Shown: positions 9,006 to 20,287 of the stretch, one piece after another
Layout of the letters: the number at the start of each line of letters is the position of its first letter
Position numbering within the stretch: position 1 is the stretch's first letter
Origin: Paralithodes platypus
Lineage: Eukaryota > Arthropoda > Malacostraca > Decapoda > Lithodidae
DNA: 64,000 bases
Direction: 5' to 3'
Assembly: GCA_032716605.1 (NCBI GenBank)
Contig: CM064572.1
Location: 37,056,313-37,120,312 of the forward strand
The notes under the pieces: model-generated
What the model saw: the letters and a program-made list of their open reading frames with translations, nothing else
The model's database searches: none
What the model was told of the DNA's origin: nothing
Position numbers and translations under genes: made by a program

Positions 9006-10612
9006 TTACAATGGTTGGGATAGGACTATTTTTGTATCTGTCAGTTCTTGTCCTTATTGGTTGGAGTGTGATGAAGTGTCGAGTGCAGAGCTGCACGTGT
9101 TGGTCTAGGGGCGTCTGGTGGAAGTAAGTTTCTGTGTGGTGGGTGAACAAGTAGCTTAGATGCAAACTGCTTGAGTGTGTTGTAGTGGTGGGTTGAAAGT
9201 GCAGGTATGCTAAGGGTGGTGAGAGCTTCCTCGTACCCTGGGTATGTGCCACCCAGGATGATCCTGCATGCCCTCTTCTGCACTCTTTCCAATTGACGTT
9301 GTTGTGTCAGGGTTAGAGAGGAGGACCAGGCGGGAGAGGTGTAGGTGAGCTTAGGGAGTATGAAGATGTTATATATACTCTTCAGCTCATTCTCCGGCGC
9401 CCCCAGGGATCTCAGCCGCCTTAGCATAAACAACTTGTATGTGGCGGTCCTGACTGTGGTAGACACATGTTTCTTCCAGTTCAGCTTGTTGTCCACAGTG
9501 ATTCCGAGGAGTTTGGTGGACTCAACAAGCTGGAGGGGATGAGGACCAATTGTGACAGTGGGTGGAGGAAGGTCGGTAACGGAGGTGTTCATGTGCATGA
9601 CCACTGTCTTGTCATGATTGATGGTTACATGATTGACTGTGGTCCAGGCTTGAAGACGGTCGAGGATGTCTTGTAGGGGGTCATAGTTAGGGGAGGTGTT
9701 ATCGACAGTAATGCCGACTGTCGAGTCGTCCACGTACTTCCAGTGGAATGGAGTGTCCTTTAGGGCATCATTAATCAAGATGAGGAACAATAGAGGCCCC
9801 ATCTTTGTGCCCTGTGGGACTCCACATGTGATGTCTAGGAAGGTGGAGATGAAGCCTTGATATCGCACTGCTTGCCGTCTGTCACTAAGGAAGTCGGTCA
9901 ACCACGCAACCAGGGTAGGATGTAGCCCCAACTTTATGGCCTTGTTGATGATGATGGTGTGGTCAACAAGGTCAAATGCTTTCCTAAAGTCAATAAAGGC
10001 AAGAGGGGAGTCTTTCTCTTCTCAAGATTTGTGTAAATATTATCTAGGAATCTAATAAGACAGTGAGTGGTGGAGGAGGTTTTTACGTTGCCAAACTGTT
10101 GGGGATCTATTAAGTGACGGATTTGTGAGTAAGCCCAGGTGAATACAAAGTCCTCACAGATTAGACTAGGGATGGGCGTTATGGCAACTGGTCTGAGTTC
10201 ATTAAGAGAATGTGGGGAGGGGGTTTTGGGAATTGGAGTGACGTATGAAGTTTTCCAGTCTACAGGGCATTTACTTTGCCTTAAGGAGGCATTAATTATC
10301 GAGCAAAGGGGGGTGGCAAATTCAACCGAAAATTCTTTGTATATTTTCATGGGTAGGTCTACTGGGGTTGTTGATCTTTTTTATTTGAAACTGGAAAGCT
10401 TTTTGGCCACTTCATATTCTTGAACAGTTACTGGGGGGGGGGGGGATGGGAGGAAGGCAGGGAGGTTGGTGCGGTCTAGTTTGGGGAGGGTCTGGCATAT
10501 GGTAGAGAAGTGATTATTTATCAGTTCAGGTGCATCTTCACGAGGGACATGGGAAACACAGGGGATCGAAGGAGTCCCACTACTTAAGCCACAAAGATTC
10601 TTAATTTTAGAG
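9006..10612 (-). mobile_element. LINE-D non-LTR retrotransposon, 5'-truncated
   Basis: The minus strand encodes an RT with no endonuclease domain, so the element is truncated. The 5' limit is near the TG microsatellite at 10618. The variant catalytic box YVDD and PQGTKMGPLLF distinguish it from LINE-B/C and CR1. A second copy of its 5' part sits at 13698-14060 in the duplicated block. Confidence 0.75.
9041..10460 (-). pseudogene. Reverse transcriptase of LINE-D, frameshifted
   Basis: Two main open segments. The upstream one (9934-10350) has RT finger/palm motifs TPIPKTPS and LNELRPVAITPIPS, then DPQQFGNVKTSSTTHCL. The downstream one (9041-9931, 296 aa) has CGVPQGTKMGPLLFLILIND, the active site WKYVDDSTVG (9720-9745), then the LGITVDNKLNWKKHV block and the C-terminal WSSSLTLTQQRQLERVQKRA block. 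A frameshift around 9930-10020 separates them and disrupts the region where motif A (first catalytic Asp) should be. It would copy its own RNA at a nicked target, but this copy is not intact. Clade not assigned. Confidence 0.8.
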
Positions 10613-10615
10613 TAT

Positions 10616-10780
10616 TTAGTGTGTGTGTGTGTGTGTGTGTGTTTGTGTTTACAATATTGCAAGTTAACATTTCGAAAAGTACCGTCAACAAAAATAAAAA
10701 GCAATACATTCGGGAGAGTTATAATCTTTCTCTGGACCCCCTTCTCCCTCATGTCCAGCTGCATTAGTTTTGATATTTTA

Positions 10781-10816
<36 letters not shown>

Positions 10817-10891
10817 GTGAGGTAACAGATAAAATAATGATAGTGACATAACTTGATGGTTGCGAAGATTTGTGACCCAACTTTAATGGTG

Positions 10892-10926
<35 letters not shown>
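10616..10926. repeat. Microsatellites and a PAL1 fragment
   Basis: (TG)n at 10619-10641; a PAL1 left-end fragment at about 10713-10784 (CTGGACCCCCTTCTCCCTCA, ATTAGTTTTGATATTTTAAG) that runs into (GA)n at 10784-10813; (TG)n at 10895-10925. No gene. The same order recurs at 14071-14370. Confidence 0.7.
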
Positions 10927-10929
<3 letters not shown>

Positions 10930-11370
10930 ACTCTAGTTGTACTTACTCTAGTTGTATTGCGGGAGTGAGCATGCTCGTTATTTCCCGCCTCCTATATGTG
11001 TAGGTGTTATATGTATTGTGGATGTGTGTGTAGTCTGTATTTTTAGCCAATTGGCGACATCGGAAACGAAGGCTTAGGGTGGATCTGTATGGTACCATTC
11101 TCACTATAGACGGTACCGTCTCGCCCGAAGGCTTAGGTAGCCATCAGCTTAGGTGAACCATATGATACCCATCTCGCCTTGTACCATTTTTGCCAACCCC
11201 AGATGGGACGTCACAACGTCGTCCACTTATTCCAGGTACCTATTTACAGCTAGGTGAACTGAGGCTAACACATGAAAGGAGACAAGCCCAATTTGTCTCC
11301 GCCCGGGCGGGGATTGAACCCCCGACCCCTCGTGTGTGAGACGAGAGCTCTACCCACTAGGCTACGGGCT
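10927..11370 (-). mobile_element. tRNA-Val-like SINE, copy A
   Basis: On the minus strand the head (11370 down to about 11300) reads as a tRNA: A box TAGCCTAGTGG, anticodon loop CTCACAC (CAC, Val) on a CTCGT/ACGAG stem, B box GGTTCAATCCC. A body of about 370 bp follows, including CACCTAGCTGTAAATAGGTA, a block I associate with decapod SINEs. The A and B boxes are an internal Pol III promoter; mobilisation would need a LINE. The acceptor and T stems pair imperfectly, and the SINE body makes a functional tRNA gene unlikely. Confidence 0.8.
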
Positions 11371-11779
11371 GTGTGTGTGTGTATGACACGTGGAAAGTTA
11401 AGAAATAGAGTGAGGGTTGCTGGTTATTTTATTGAACTTGTGTAAGAGAAAGATAGAGAGTGAGTGTGAGAGTGAGTGAGTGAAAAGGAGTTACAAGGAA
11501 TAGTTAGATTCTCAGAGACTTTGCGGTCCATTCAGGGGAGGTACTCGAAGTGGAGGGGGAGAGATTGTTTAGTGCATCATAACTATTACAGAGTGTGCAA
11601 AATACTATCCACTCCCTTCTTGAACTGCTTTACTGAACAACTATTTACAACTTCTGAGGGAAGTTTCTTCCAGGTAGAACAGGTCATATAATTATGTAAA
11701 AAGGTTTCCACAAGCACTAGTGCTGAACCTCTTCAATTATAATTTGCGGCCATGGTTGCAAGAGAGAGTGAGAGTGGAT
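11371..11779. other. Unrecognised repeat-like spacer
   Basis: Non-coding in appearance, with (GTGA/GAGT) microsatellite near 11455-11485. The only reading frames are short. An equivalent block is at 14830-15242. Not recognised. Confidence 0.5.
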
Positions 11780-12550
11780 ACAAAGGAGTACAAAGGAAAT
11801 CAAGCAACAACAGATCTTGTGACCCCTCAAGGCTGCTTGTCCTCAAAAACACTGAGGATCAAGAGTCCAAACAGTGGTTTAGAGTGGGTAGGGGAAAATT
11901 GGAATGGGAACTACTGCCCTGGAGCAAATGTCAGTGGCAGGATTAGGATGTTATAGTAGGGGACAGATGGATTAGTAACATAGCAGTTATACGAGATCTT
12001 TCATTTATCTGGAGAAAAAAAAAAGAGTAACGTCCTTGAATATACTGTATATACGCAATAATCCTTGATGAATCTGAGGGGGGAATAAAATAAAGTTATT
12101 CATTTACAAACGCAGTCAGTCGCAGGTTTGAGGCAAACTATTTGTCTAGGCGAAGTTTAAAAGAATCAACCGTGCTGCAGTCTAAAACGTCTCGGGGAAG
12201 CCCATTCCACAAGTTGACAACTCGATTGAAGAAGAAATTCTTAGATTCATGTGAGTTAAAATATTTACCAATAATTTTGCAACCGTTTCCCCGCGTGTAA
12301 TTAGATTGGTCGATAGTGAAGTACTTACTACAGTTCATATTGTCGATGCCTTTGATGATTTTGAACACTTGAATTAAGTCGCCTCTTTATATACGCTGGG
12401 TTAAAGGAAATATATTTAATTATCTAAGACGCTCCTCGTATGGTTTTTCTTTAGGCTAGGCGTCATTTTGGTAACTCTACGTTGAACTCGTTCTAGCTAG
12501 TCTATATCTTTTTGGTAATAAGGGCACCAGGATTGAACGCAGTAATCCAA
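11780..12550 (-). mobile_element. CR1 3' fragment, copy A
   Basis: The minus strand gives the C-terminal 76 aa of CR1 ORF2 (12138-12368; RVVNLWNGLPRDVLDCSTVD) and the 3' UTR. It matches the ends of the two longer CR1 copies at 37093-37700 and 42373-42884, finishing in the CTCCTTTGTA repeat tail (on the minus strand). Upstream of 12368 the frame is broken, though the KKDIN/ERVQ region is still recognisable up to about 12545. The UTR contains about 95 bp (around 11980-12075) that the longer copies lack. Confidence 0.85.
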
Positions 12551-13218
12551 AAGTGAGTGAGTGAGTGAGTGAGTGAGAGAAAAAGAGTTACACATAGTTG
12601 CTTAGATCCTCAGATTACACAAACCTTGCGTTCTTAAATAGGTGGTCCGGACTTAATACTACTAGAGAAAAGGACAGTTTTTAGTAGAAAATAGGACATC
12701 AAAAAGTAGAAAGCTCTCTTCACCCTCTAGCTAAAAAACACTTAATGCTAACATAGAAATTTTGCTACAAATTGGAAGATAGGGATAGCATAGTTAGAAA
12801 GAAAAGCTCTCTCTCCCCACCCACCACACTCTCCCAGGTCGTCATGCAATTTAGTTGGCGGGAAATAATGCTCCCAGGAGAATGAGAACATTGCTACTGG
12901 GGAAATTCATAGTAAATAAGAAAGTGAGCAATATGGTATATACTACTGACGCTTAACTTTGTTTTTTTGTTTTTTGCCTATATTACTCCAACCTCTCGTC
13001 AGAAATGTCTATGACTCCTGTGAATGTGTCTATTGTATTACTGTACCACGTTATATCTGGCAGGTTTGAGAGAGAGAGAGAGATGAGAGAGAGAGGAGAA
13101 GAGAAGAGAGGAGGCTCTCGGCTGAGAGATGGAGAGAGGAGAGAGGAGAGAGAGAGGAACAACGATGCAATATGGATTTTGGTGCAGAACATACCGAAAG
13201 TTGGGAGGATATCTGAGC
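12551..13218. other. Non-coding spacer, (GTGA)n and (GA)n
   Basis: (GTGA)n at 12553-12578, an unrecognised middle with AAAGCTCTCTC repeated twice, and a degraded GA-rich tract at 13068-13160 that is a clean long (AG)n in copy B. No gene. Confidence 0.6.
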
Positions 13219-13597
13219 TTAAGGGGGCCCACCTCGCCTTTTTTTCTCTTTCTCCTCCATCTCTCTTTGGCTTGTATCCACTCGGCCCCATTCAACCTAC
13301 TATTTTAAGACATTTACCCCCATCCAGGTGTGAAAATTTTCATGGCGAGCGGGAGCCGGCCAGCATATATATAATATTTTGTTTTGACAGCAAGTTAAAT
13401 TTGTACATTTTTTGATAGAAACATGGCTCCGGCGAAGCCGGACTTCTCCATACAATGTTGGCTCGCTACTCGCTCGCCAGGAAGAAATCGACCCCTGGAT
13501 GGGGATTATTCAAAGTCTTATAACAGTTGGCTGAATGGGTCCGAATTGATAAAAGCCAGGGAAAGAGAGCAAAGGAGAGAAAGGTAAAACAAAAGCC
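13219..13597. mobile_element. PAL2 MITE cut by the assembly gap
   Basis: TTAAGGGGGCCCACCTCGCC at the left, with the PAL2 interior in full order, ending at AACAAAAGCC just before the Ns. Only the last about 15 bp of the element are missing. It carries many small differences from copy B (for example GGGAGCCGGCCAGC versus GGTAGCGAGCCAGC). Confidence 0.85.
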
Positions 13598-13697
13598 NNN
13601 NNNNNNNNNNNNNNNNNNNNNNNNNNNNNNNNNNNNNNNNNNNNNNNNNNNNNNNNNNNNNNNNNNNNNNNNNNNNNNNNNNNNNNNNNNNNNNNNN
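13598..13697. other. Assembly gap, 100 N
   Basis: Exactly 100 unknown bases, a conventional scaffold-gap length. The true distance is unknown. The sequence before it (ending at 13597) equals the sequence ending at 17021, and the sequence after it equals that starting at 10252. Confidence 0.99.
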
Positions 13698-14060
13698 TTT
13701 CCAGTCTACAGGGCATTTACTTTGCCTTAAAGAGGCATTAATTATCGAGCAAAGGGGGGTGGCAAATTCAACCGAAAATTCTTTGTATATTTCTATGGGT
13801 AGGTCTACTGGGGTTGTTCATCTCTTTTATTTGAAACTGGAAAGCTTTTTGGCCACTTCATATTCTTGAACAGTTACGGGGGGGGGGGGGGGGGGGGGGA
13901 TGGGAGGAAGGCAGGGAGGTTGGTGCGGTCTAGTTTGGGGAGGGTCTGGCATATGGTAGAGAAGTGATTATTTATCAGTTCAGGTGCATCTTCACGAGGG
14001 ACATGGGAAACACAGGGGATCGAAGGAGTCCCACTACTTAAGCCACAAAGATTCTTAATT
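13698..14060 (-). pseudogene. LINE-D RT fragment, copy B
   Basis: Same RT N-terminal sequence as 10252-10612 (LINNHFSTICQTLPKLDRTN), interrupted by a long G-run at 13878-13899 that is shorter in copy A. Cut off by the gap. Confidence 0.8.
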
Positions 14061-14234
14061 TTAGAGTATTTAGTGTGTGTGTGTGTGTGTGTGTGTTTGT
14101 GTTTACAATATTGCAAGTTAACATTTCGAAAAGTACCGTCAACAAAAATAAAAAGCAATACATTCGGGAGAGTTATAATCTTTCTCTGGACCCCCTTCTC
14201 CCTCATGTCCAGCTGCATTAGTTTTGATATTTTA

Positions 14235-14265
<31 letters not shown>

Positions 14266-14339
14266 TGAGGTAACAGATAAAATAATGATAGTGACATAAC
14301 TTGATGGTTGCGAAGATTTGTGACCCAACTTTAATGGTG

Positions 14340-14370
<31 letters not shown>

Positions 14371-14375
<5 letters not shown>

Positions 14376-14829
14376 ACTCTAGTTGTACTTACTCTAGTTG
14401 TATTGCGGGAGTGAGCATGCTCGTTATTTCCCGCCTCCTATATGTGTAGGTGTTATATGTATCGTTGGAATGGCTGTGGATGTGTGTGTAGTCTGTATTT
14501 TTAGCCAATTGGCGACATCGGAAACGAAGGCTTAGGGTGGATCTGTATGGTACCATTCTCACTATAGACGGTACCGTCTCGCCCGAAGGCTTAGGTAGCC
14601 ATCAGCTTAGGTGAACCATATGATACCCATCTCGCCTTGTACCATTTTTGCCAACCCCAGATGGGACGTCAAAACGTCGTCCACTTATTCCAGGTACCTA
14701 TTTACAGCTAGGTGAGCTGAGGCTAACACATGAAAGGAGACAAGCCCAATTTGTCTCCGCCCGGCCGGGGATTGAACCCCCGACCTCTCGTGTGTGAGAC
14801 GAGAGCTCTACCCACTAGGCTACGGGCTG
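14371..14829 (-). mobile_element. tRNA-Val-like SINE, copy B
   Basis: Same element as 10927-11370 with the same A and B boxes and CAC anticodon loop. It differs by an insertion of about 17 bp near 14462 and by GCCCGGCCGG instead of GCCCGGGCGG near the tRNA 3' end. Confidence 0.8.
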
Positions 14830-15242
14830 TGTGTGTGTGTATGACACGTGGAAAGTTAAGAAATAGAGTGAGGGTTGCTGGTTATTTTATTGAACTTGTG
14901 TAAGAGAAAGATAGAGAGTGAGTGTGAGAGTGAGTGAGTGAAAAGGAGTTACAAGGAATAGTTAGATTCTCAGAGACTTTGCGGTCCATTCCGGGGAGGT
15001 ACTCGAAGTGGAAGGAGAGAGACTGTTTAGTGCACTAGCCTACACTTATTACAGAGTGTGCAAAATACTATCTACTCTCTTCTTGAACTGCTTTACTGAA
15101 GAACTATTTACAACTTCTGAGGGAAGTTTCTTCCAGGTAGAACAGGTCATATAATTATGTAAAAAGGTTTCCACAAGCACTAGTGCTGAACCTCTTCAAT
15201 TATAATTTGCGGCCATGGTTGCAAGAGAGAGTGAGAGTGGAT
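14830..15242. other. Spacer, copy of 11371-11779
   Basis: Collinear with the copy A spacer. No gene recognised. Confidence 0.5.
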
Positions 15243-16015
15243 ACAAAGGAGTACAAAGGAAATCAAGCAACAACAGATCTTGTGACCCCTCAAGGCTGCT
15301 TGTCCTCAAAAACACTGAGGATCAAGAGTCCAAACAGTGGTTTAGAGTGGGTAGGGGAAAATTGGAATGGGAACTACTGCCCTGGAGCAAATGTCAGTGG
15401 CAGGATTAGGATGTTATAGTAGGGGACAGATGGATTAGTAACATAGCAGTTATACGAGATCTTTCATTTATCTGGAGAAAAAAAAAAGAGTAACGTCCTT
15501 GAATATACTGTATATACGCAATAATCCTTGATGAATCTGAGGGGGAACATAATAGTTATTCATTTACAAACGCAGTCAGTCGCGGGTTTGAGGCAAACTA
15601 TTTGTCTAGGCGAAGTTTAAAAGAATCAACCGTGCTGCAGTCTATAACGTCTCGGGGAAGCCCATTCCACAAGTTGACAACTCGATTGAAGAAGAAATTC
15701 TTAGATTCATGTGAGTTAAAATATTTACCAATAATTTTGCAACCGTTTCCCCGCGTGTAATTAGATTGGTCGATAGTGAAGTACTTACTACAGTTCATAT
15801 TGTCGATGCCTTTGATGATTTTGAACACTTGAATTAAGTCGCCTCTTTATATACGCTGGGTTAAAGGAAATATATTTAATTATCTAAGACGCTCCTCGTA
15901 TGGTTTTTCTTTAGGCTAGGCATAATTTTGGTAACTCTACGTTGAACTCGTTCTAGCTAGTCTATATCTTTTTGGTAATAAGGGCACCAGGATTGAACGC
16001 AGTAATCCAAAAGTG
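15243..16015 (-). mobile_element. CR1 3' fragment, copy B
   Basis: Same fragment as 11780-12550. The 76-aa ORF2 C-terminus is at 15598-15828 and differs by one residue (RDVIDC versus RDVLDC). Confidence 0.85.
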
Positions 16016-16506
16016 AGTGAGTGAGTGAGTGAGTGAGAGAAAAAGAGTTACACATAGTTGCTTAGATCCTCAGATTACACAAACCTTGCGGTTCTTAATA
16101 GGTGGTCCGGCCTTAATACTACTAGAGACAAGGACAGTTTTTAGTAGAAAAATAGGACATCAAAGTAGAAAGCTCTCTCCCCTCTAGCTAAAAACACTTA
16201 ATGCTAACATAGAATTTGCTACAAATTGGAAGATAGGGATAGCATAGTAGAAAGAAAGCTCTCTCCCCACCCACCACACTCTCCAAGGTCGTCATGCAAT
16301 TTAGTTGGGGAAATAATGCTCCCAGTAGAATGAGAACATTGCTACTGGGAAATTCATAGTAAATAAGAAAGTTGAGCAATATGGTATACTACTGACGCTT
16401 AACTTTGTTTTTGTTTTTTGCCTATATTACTCCAACCTCCTCGAAATAAATGTCTAGACTCCTTGTGAATGTGTCTATTGTATTACTGTACCACTTTATC
16501 TGGCAG

Positions 16507-16595
<89 letters not shown>

Positions 16596-16649
16596 CGATG
16601 CAATATGGATTTGGGCAGAACATACAGAAAGTTGGGAGGATATCTGAGC
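16016..16649. repeat. Spacer with a long (AG)n tract
   Basis: (GTGA)n at 16016-16037 and an uninterrupted (AG)n of about 80 bp at 16508-16590, producing low-complexity reading frames on both strands. No gene. Confidence 0.8.
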
Positions 16650-17036
16650 TTAAGGGGGCCCACCTCGCTTTTTTTCTCTTTCTCTCCATCTCTCTTTGGC
16701 TTGTATCCATTTGGCCCCATTCAACCTACTATTTTAAGACATTTACCCCCATCCAGGTGTGAATATTTTCATGGCGAGCGGTAGCGAGCCAGCATATATA
16801 TATATTTTTGTTTTGACAGCAAGTTAAATTTGTACATTTTTTGATAGAAACATGGCTCCGGCGAAGCCGGACTTCTCCATACAATGTTGGCTCGCTATCG
16901 CTCGCCAGGAAGAAATCGACACCTGGATGGGGATAAAAGTCTTATAACAGTTGGCTGAATGGGTCCGAATTGATAAAAGCCAGGGAAAGAGAGCAAAGGA
17001 GAGAAAGGTAAAACAAAAGCCGGTGACCCCCCTTAA
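16650..17036. mobile_element. PAL2 MITE, complete
   Basis: TTAAGGGGGCCCACCTCGC to CCGGTGACCCCCCTTAA, 387 bp. GGCGAGCGGTAGCGAGCCAG in the left half is the inverted partner of CTCGCTATCGCTCGCC in the right half, and CCGGCGAAGCCGG sits near the centre. Confidence 0.85.
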
Positions 17037-17059
17037 CTATATTGGACTTGTAAGAAATA

Positions 17060-17266
17060 TTAACCCTTTCAAAATCCAATACGCATTTCTTTTCTGTTTT
17101 TTGGCTATTATTAGACGATTTTATTCAGATTAGGAAGGGTATATGGAAGTCGGAGGGTAAATTGAGATAGTCTTTACTCTTCTAATTCCCACAGATCCTT
17201 CGTAAACTATATAATATCGTCTAATGAATATACGGTCAAAATGCGTCATAGTCTTCAATATGTTAA
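17060..17266. mobile_element. PAL4 MITE, diverged subtype
   Basis: TTAACCCTTTCAAAATCCAA to AGTCTTCAATATGTTAA, 207 bp. GGCTATTATTAGACGATTTT in the left arm faces ATATCGTCTAATGAATATAC in the right. Same architecture as PAL4 but different outer arms, shared with the copy interrupted at 26371-26960. Confidence 0.7.
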
Positions 17267-17293
17267 TTTGCTCATTTATGTAGCTTTTTATTT

Positions 17294-17329
<36 letters not shown>

Positions 17330-17330
17330 T

Positions 17331-20283
17331 TAAGAGACAATGAACGGAGGAAGGAAAAACACAGATAAAACAAAAAAGGTCCATGTGCTTAAAGGCATCC
17401 TCCATTCATAAAATGTTTGTAACAACTGGATTTACACTGTTGTAGATTGTAAGTTTCTGGAAAGCAACTCGAGGGAAGTGAATTCCAAAGAGTAGTAGTT
17501 CTGAGGATAAATTAATTTTGATAAGCAGAAGTTCTGCATTGTGGAGGAGAAAGTGTAAATTCATGGGCGCTCTCAGCTGCCCTAGTTCTACGGGGAAAGA
17601 TGTGGAGAGGCGGCACAATTGAAACAAGTTCCTCGGAACAATTGCTATGAAAATATCTGTAGAATAATGCAAGGGATGCAACGTTTCTTCGTATGGATAA
17701 AGTAGGAAGGTCCTGTGTGATTGCAGGGTTATTGATTAATCTAATAGCTTTATTTTGAATTTTGTCCAACTGCCTCAATGCACCCACTCCACTTCCACTC
17801 CACAGAGGTGAACAGTAATCCATCTGAGAACGCACATGACTTTTATATATTACGGCCAACTGCTCGTCAGTGAAGAATTCTCGAACTCTGTACAGGAGTC
17901 CCAGTTTTTTAGAGGCATTCTTAGCAATGATTCTAACATAATGTGTCCAGCTCAGGTTAGTAGTTAATGTTACACCGAGAATGTCAATACTAGGGGAAGT
18001 GGGAATATTTACATCATTAAAAAATATATGGGAGTCAGTGAGATTCTGTCGGTTAGAAAATTGAATGTATTTGGTTTTCTGTGCATTAAAGGAAACTAGA
18101 TTCTTTTTCCCCATTCATTAATTCTAGAAAGGTCCTGGTTCAGAGAAATTGCCGTGTTTATTTTTGAATTTGTAAGATCGGGTTGGGTGAAAGAATTGGT
18201 AAATGTGAAGGAACTGTGAAGTGTTGAGTCATCTGCGCAGGAATGTATTGGATTATGAGTGGTAGATATAAGATCATTGATATGAATGAGGAACAGAGTT
18301 GGGGCCAAAACTGATCCCTGAGGAACACCAGCATTTATTGAGTGAAATTGAGAATAAAGGCCATCTACCATTACACGTATTTTTCTGTTATGAAGATAAG
18401 AAGAAATTAGTAGAACTAATGATGCAAGGCCGTAGTGTGACATCTTCGACAATAAGGATTGATGCCAGACTCTATCAAATGCCTTTGATATATCCAGTGC
18501 TATTGTATGTGTTTCACCATGTTGGTTGTAGCTTGGTTGATTTGATGCGTAAGAAGGCAAAGAATGTCTGCAGTTGATCGACATCGTCTAAAACCATATT
18601 GCCTATCACTGATTAATTTTTTATTCTCAAGATGCTTAATTATGTGATTATTTAATATAATTTCAAAGACTTTACCAGGAGTGGAAGTTATAGCTATTGG
18701 TCTGTAGTTTGATGGATCTGAAGAAGCACCTTTTTTAGGAACTGGATGGATGTTTGCTTCTTTCCAGGATACTGGAAAGCATGAGGTATGAGTACACAGA
18801 CGGAAACATTTTGCCAATACAGGAGCGAGCACCAAGGAGCAATTCTTAAGTACTATTGGAGGAATTTCATCTGGACCTGGAGCCTTATCTACTGAGAAAT
18901 TCTGCAAAATAGTTTTGACATGTCTGGTGTGAATCTTAAGTGAGGGAATTTCAGGCGAATTAAAATTAAGTACAGGGACATCATGATTTATTTCATCTAA
19001 GGTTGAGTTGGTGGAGAAAATATCCGCAAGAAAGTTAGCTTTACCTCGTGGGTCACTTACAAGATTGCCAGTCAGAGATTTTAATGGTGGAATGGATGAA
19101 ACAGTAGTGAAGTTAGATTTGAATGAGTTAAGAGTAGACCAAAATAGTTTGTTATCATTTGGATTATTTAGAAGTTTATTTGCCTGCTTGTGGAGAAAGT
19201 TTGATTTAGTTAGATTTAATACAATTTTGGCATGATTTCTGATGTTTCTAAAGTAATTAAAGGCTTCATGTGTTTTTGATATTGTGTATGCATTGTAGGC
19301 TATTGCTTTTTGTTCAGTTACTCTAGCACAATTATGGTCAAACCATTTAGGTGAATTAGATCTTTTACTGTACTTTGGATGAGGAATAAAAGTTTCCATT
19401 CCAATTTTTATAAAATCTTGTAAGTGGCTCAAGGTGGAGTGTGCATCATTAGACAAAAAAGAGGTCCAGGGAATATCAATAATGAAATCTTGAAGACCCT
19501 CCCAGTCTGCCCTATCGTAATGCCATTTAGTCACCAAAACAGGTTCAGAGTGGGAAGGTGTGGTAGGTGATAGACAGGTGGCCTGTATCAGACAGTGATC
19601 AGAAGATCCAAGCGGGGACCTCACTGTAACATCATAATTTTCTGAATTGGTTGTTAAAAATAAGTCCAGTAGGTGGGAATTATGATCAGGATTATCTGGT
19701 ACACGGGGGGGTTGGTTGGTTGACTAGTTGAGTGAGATTAAATGAGTCTGCAAATAGCTCACATTCAAGACCAGCATCATCAGTCCTGGCTGAATGAGTG
19801 AGCCATTCAACATTATGGACATTAAAATCACCCAACACAGTGATTTCAGAAGAAGCATCTAAGTTGAGGACTATGAGTTGTGAGGACAGAGAATCAAAAA
19901 GACTTTGCTCTGGAGGAGTATTTGGGGAATGGTAGATGCAACATATGTATTTAAATTTACCAGCAGAAATTAATTTGTATATAGAATAATCAAAATAGGG
20001 ACAATTGAAACTAGTAACCTCCTCCAGGGCAATTTCAGATTTTGCGAAGCAACATACACCTCCTTTAGGTCTGACATTTTGGAGCAGTTGATAACCTGGA
20101 AAATTAAATCTAGATGTGTCAGATGTGGATGTAACTTGAGTCTCTGCCAAAAAAATGAGAGTAGGGGATTCTGCTTGAAGAAATTGGTGTACAGAATTGA
20201 TGATAGAGTGAAGTCCTCTTATATTGCTAAAGAAAAAGCTGCACCGACGAGCAGCTTTGTGACATTGCAATGCTGTTGCAATC
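17331..20283 (-). mobile_element. LINE-B non-LTR retrotransposon, copy 1
   Basis: Minus-strand element of about 2.95 kb with an apurinic-endonuclease-like (EEP) domain followed by RT. The 3' end is at about 17331, next to A/T-rich sequence. The second copy (31209-33797) shares the same 3' terminus. The 5' side ends against a truncated PAL1 at about 20288. Not LTR-flanked. The protein resembles the Jockey/I/CR1 broad group; clade left open. Confidence 0.8.
17512..20270 (-). pseudogene. Endonuclease-RT polyprotein of LINE-B copy 1, broken
   Basis: Segments in order. 19692-20270: EEP N-terminus with FFSNIRGLHS, LAETQV (catalytic Glu region) and TVLGDFNVHNVEWL. 18500-19624: EEP end (GSSDHCLI) then RT with KAPGPDEIPP, NIHPVPKKGASSDPSNYRPI and QYGFRRCRSTADIL. 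18096-18584: ALDISKAFDRVWH (motif A), NAGVPQGSVLAPTLFLIHIN and HSCADDSTLH, in which the usual aromatic residue of Y/F-ADD is Cys. 17512-18114: thumb/C-terminus (GVTLTTNLSWTHYV, MDYCSPLWSG). At least three frame breaks separate them (one near 19625-19692 with an in-frame stop). It would nick DNA and copy its RNA if intact; this copy is dead. Confidence 0.85.
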
Positions 20284-20287
20284 CCTA

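Larger units (their letters stand above)
13698..17021. repeat. Second copy of the 10252-13597 block
   Basis: 3.32 kb, collinear and nearly identical to 10252-13597: LINE-D fragment, TG tract, PAL1 fragment, GA tract, tRNA-Val SINE, spacer, CR1 fragment, GTGA tract, AG tract, PAL2. Differences are microsatellite lengths, a roughly 17-bp indel near 14462, and scattered single bases that increase toward the gap. Most easily read as the second haplotype or an overlapping contig end. Confidence 0.85.

Noticed and set aside
11300..11370. Functional tRNA-Val gene on the minus strand
   Set aside because: A and B boxes are good, but the acceptor and T stems pair imperfectly and the head is followed by a long SINE body.
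16450..16762. Arg/Glu-rich and Ser/Leu-rich proteins
   Set aside because: Translation of an (AG)n microsatellite on both strands. The same applies to frames at 6076-6456, 13005-13415 and 26931-27260.
10252..17021. A real 3.4-kb tandem segmental duplication
   Set aside because: The duplicate boundaries coincide exactly with the 100-N gap on both sides, and sequence quality falls toward it; an assembly artefact is simpler.
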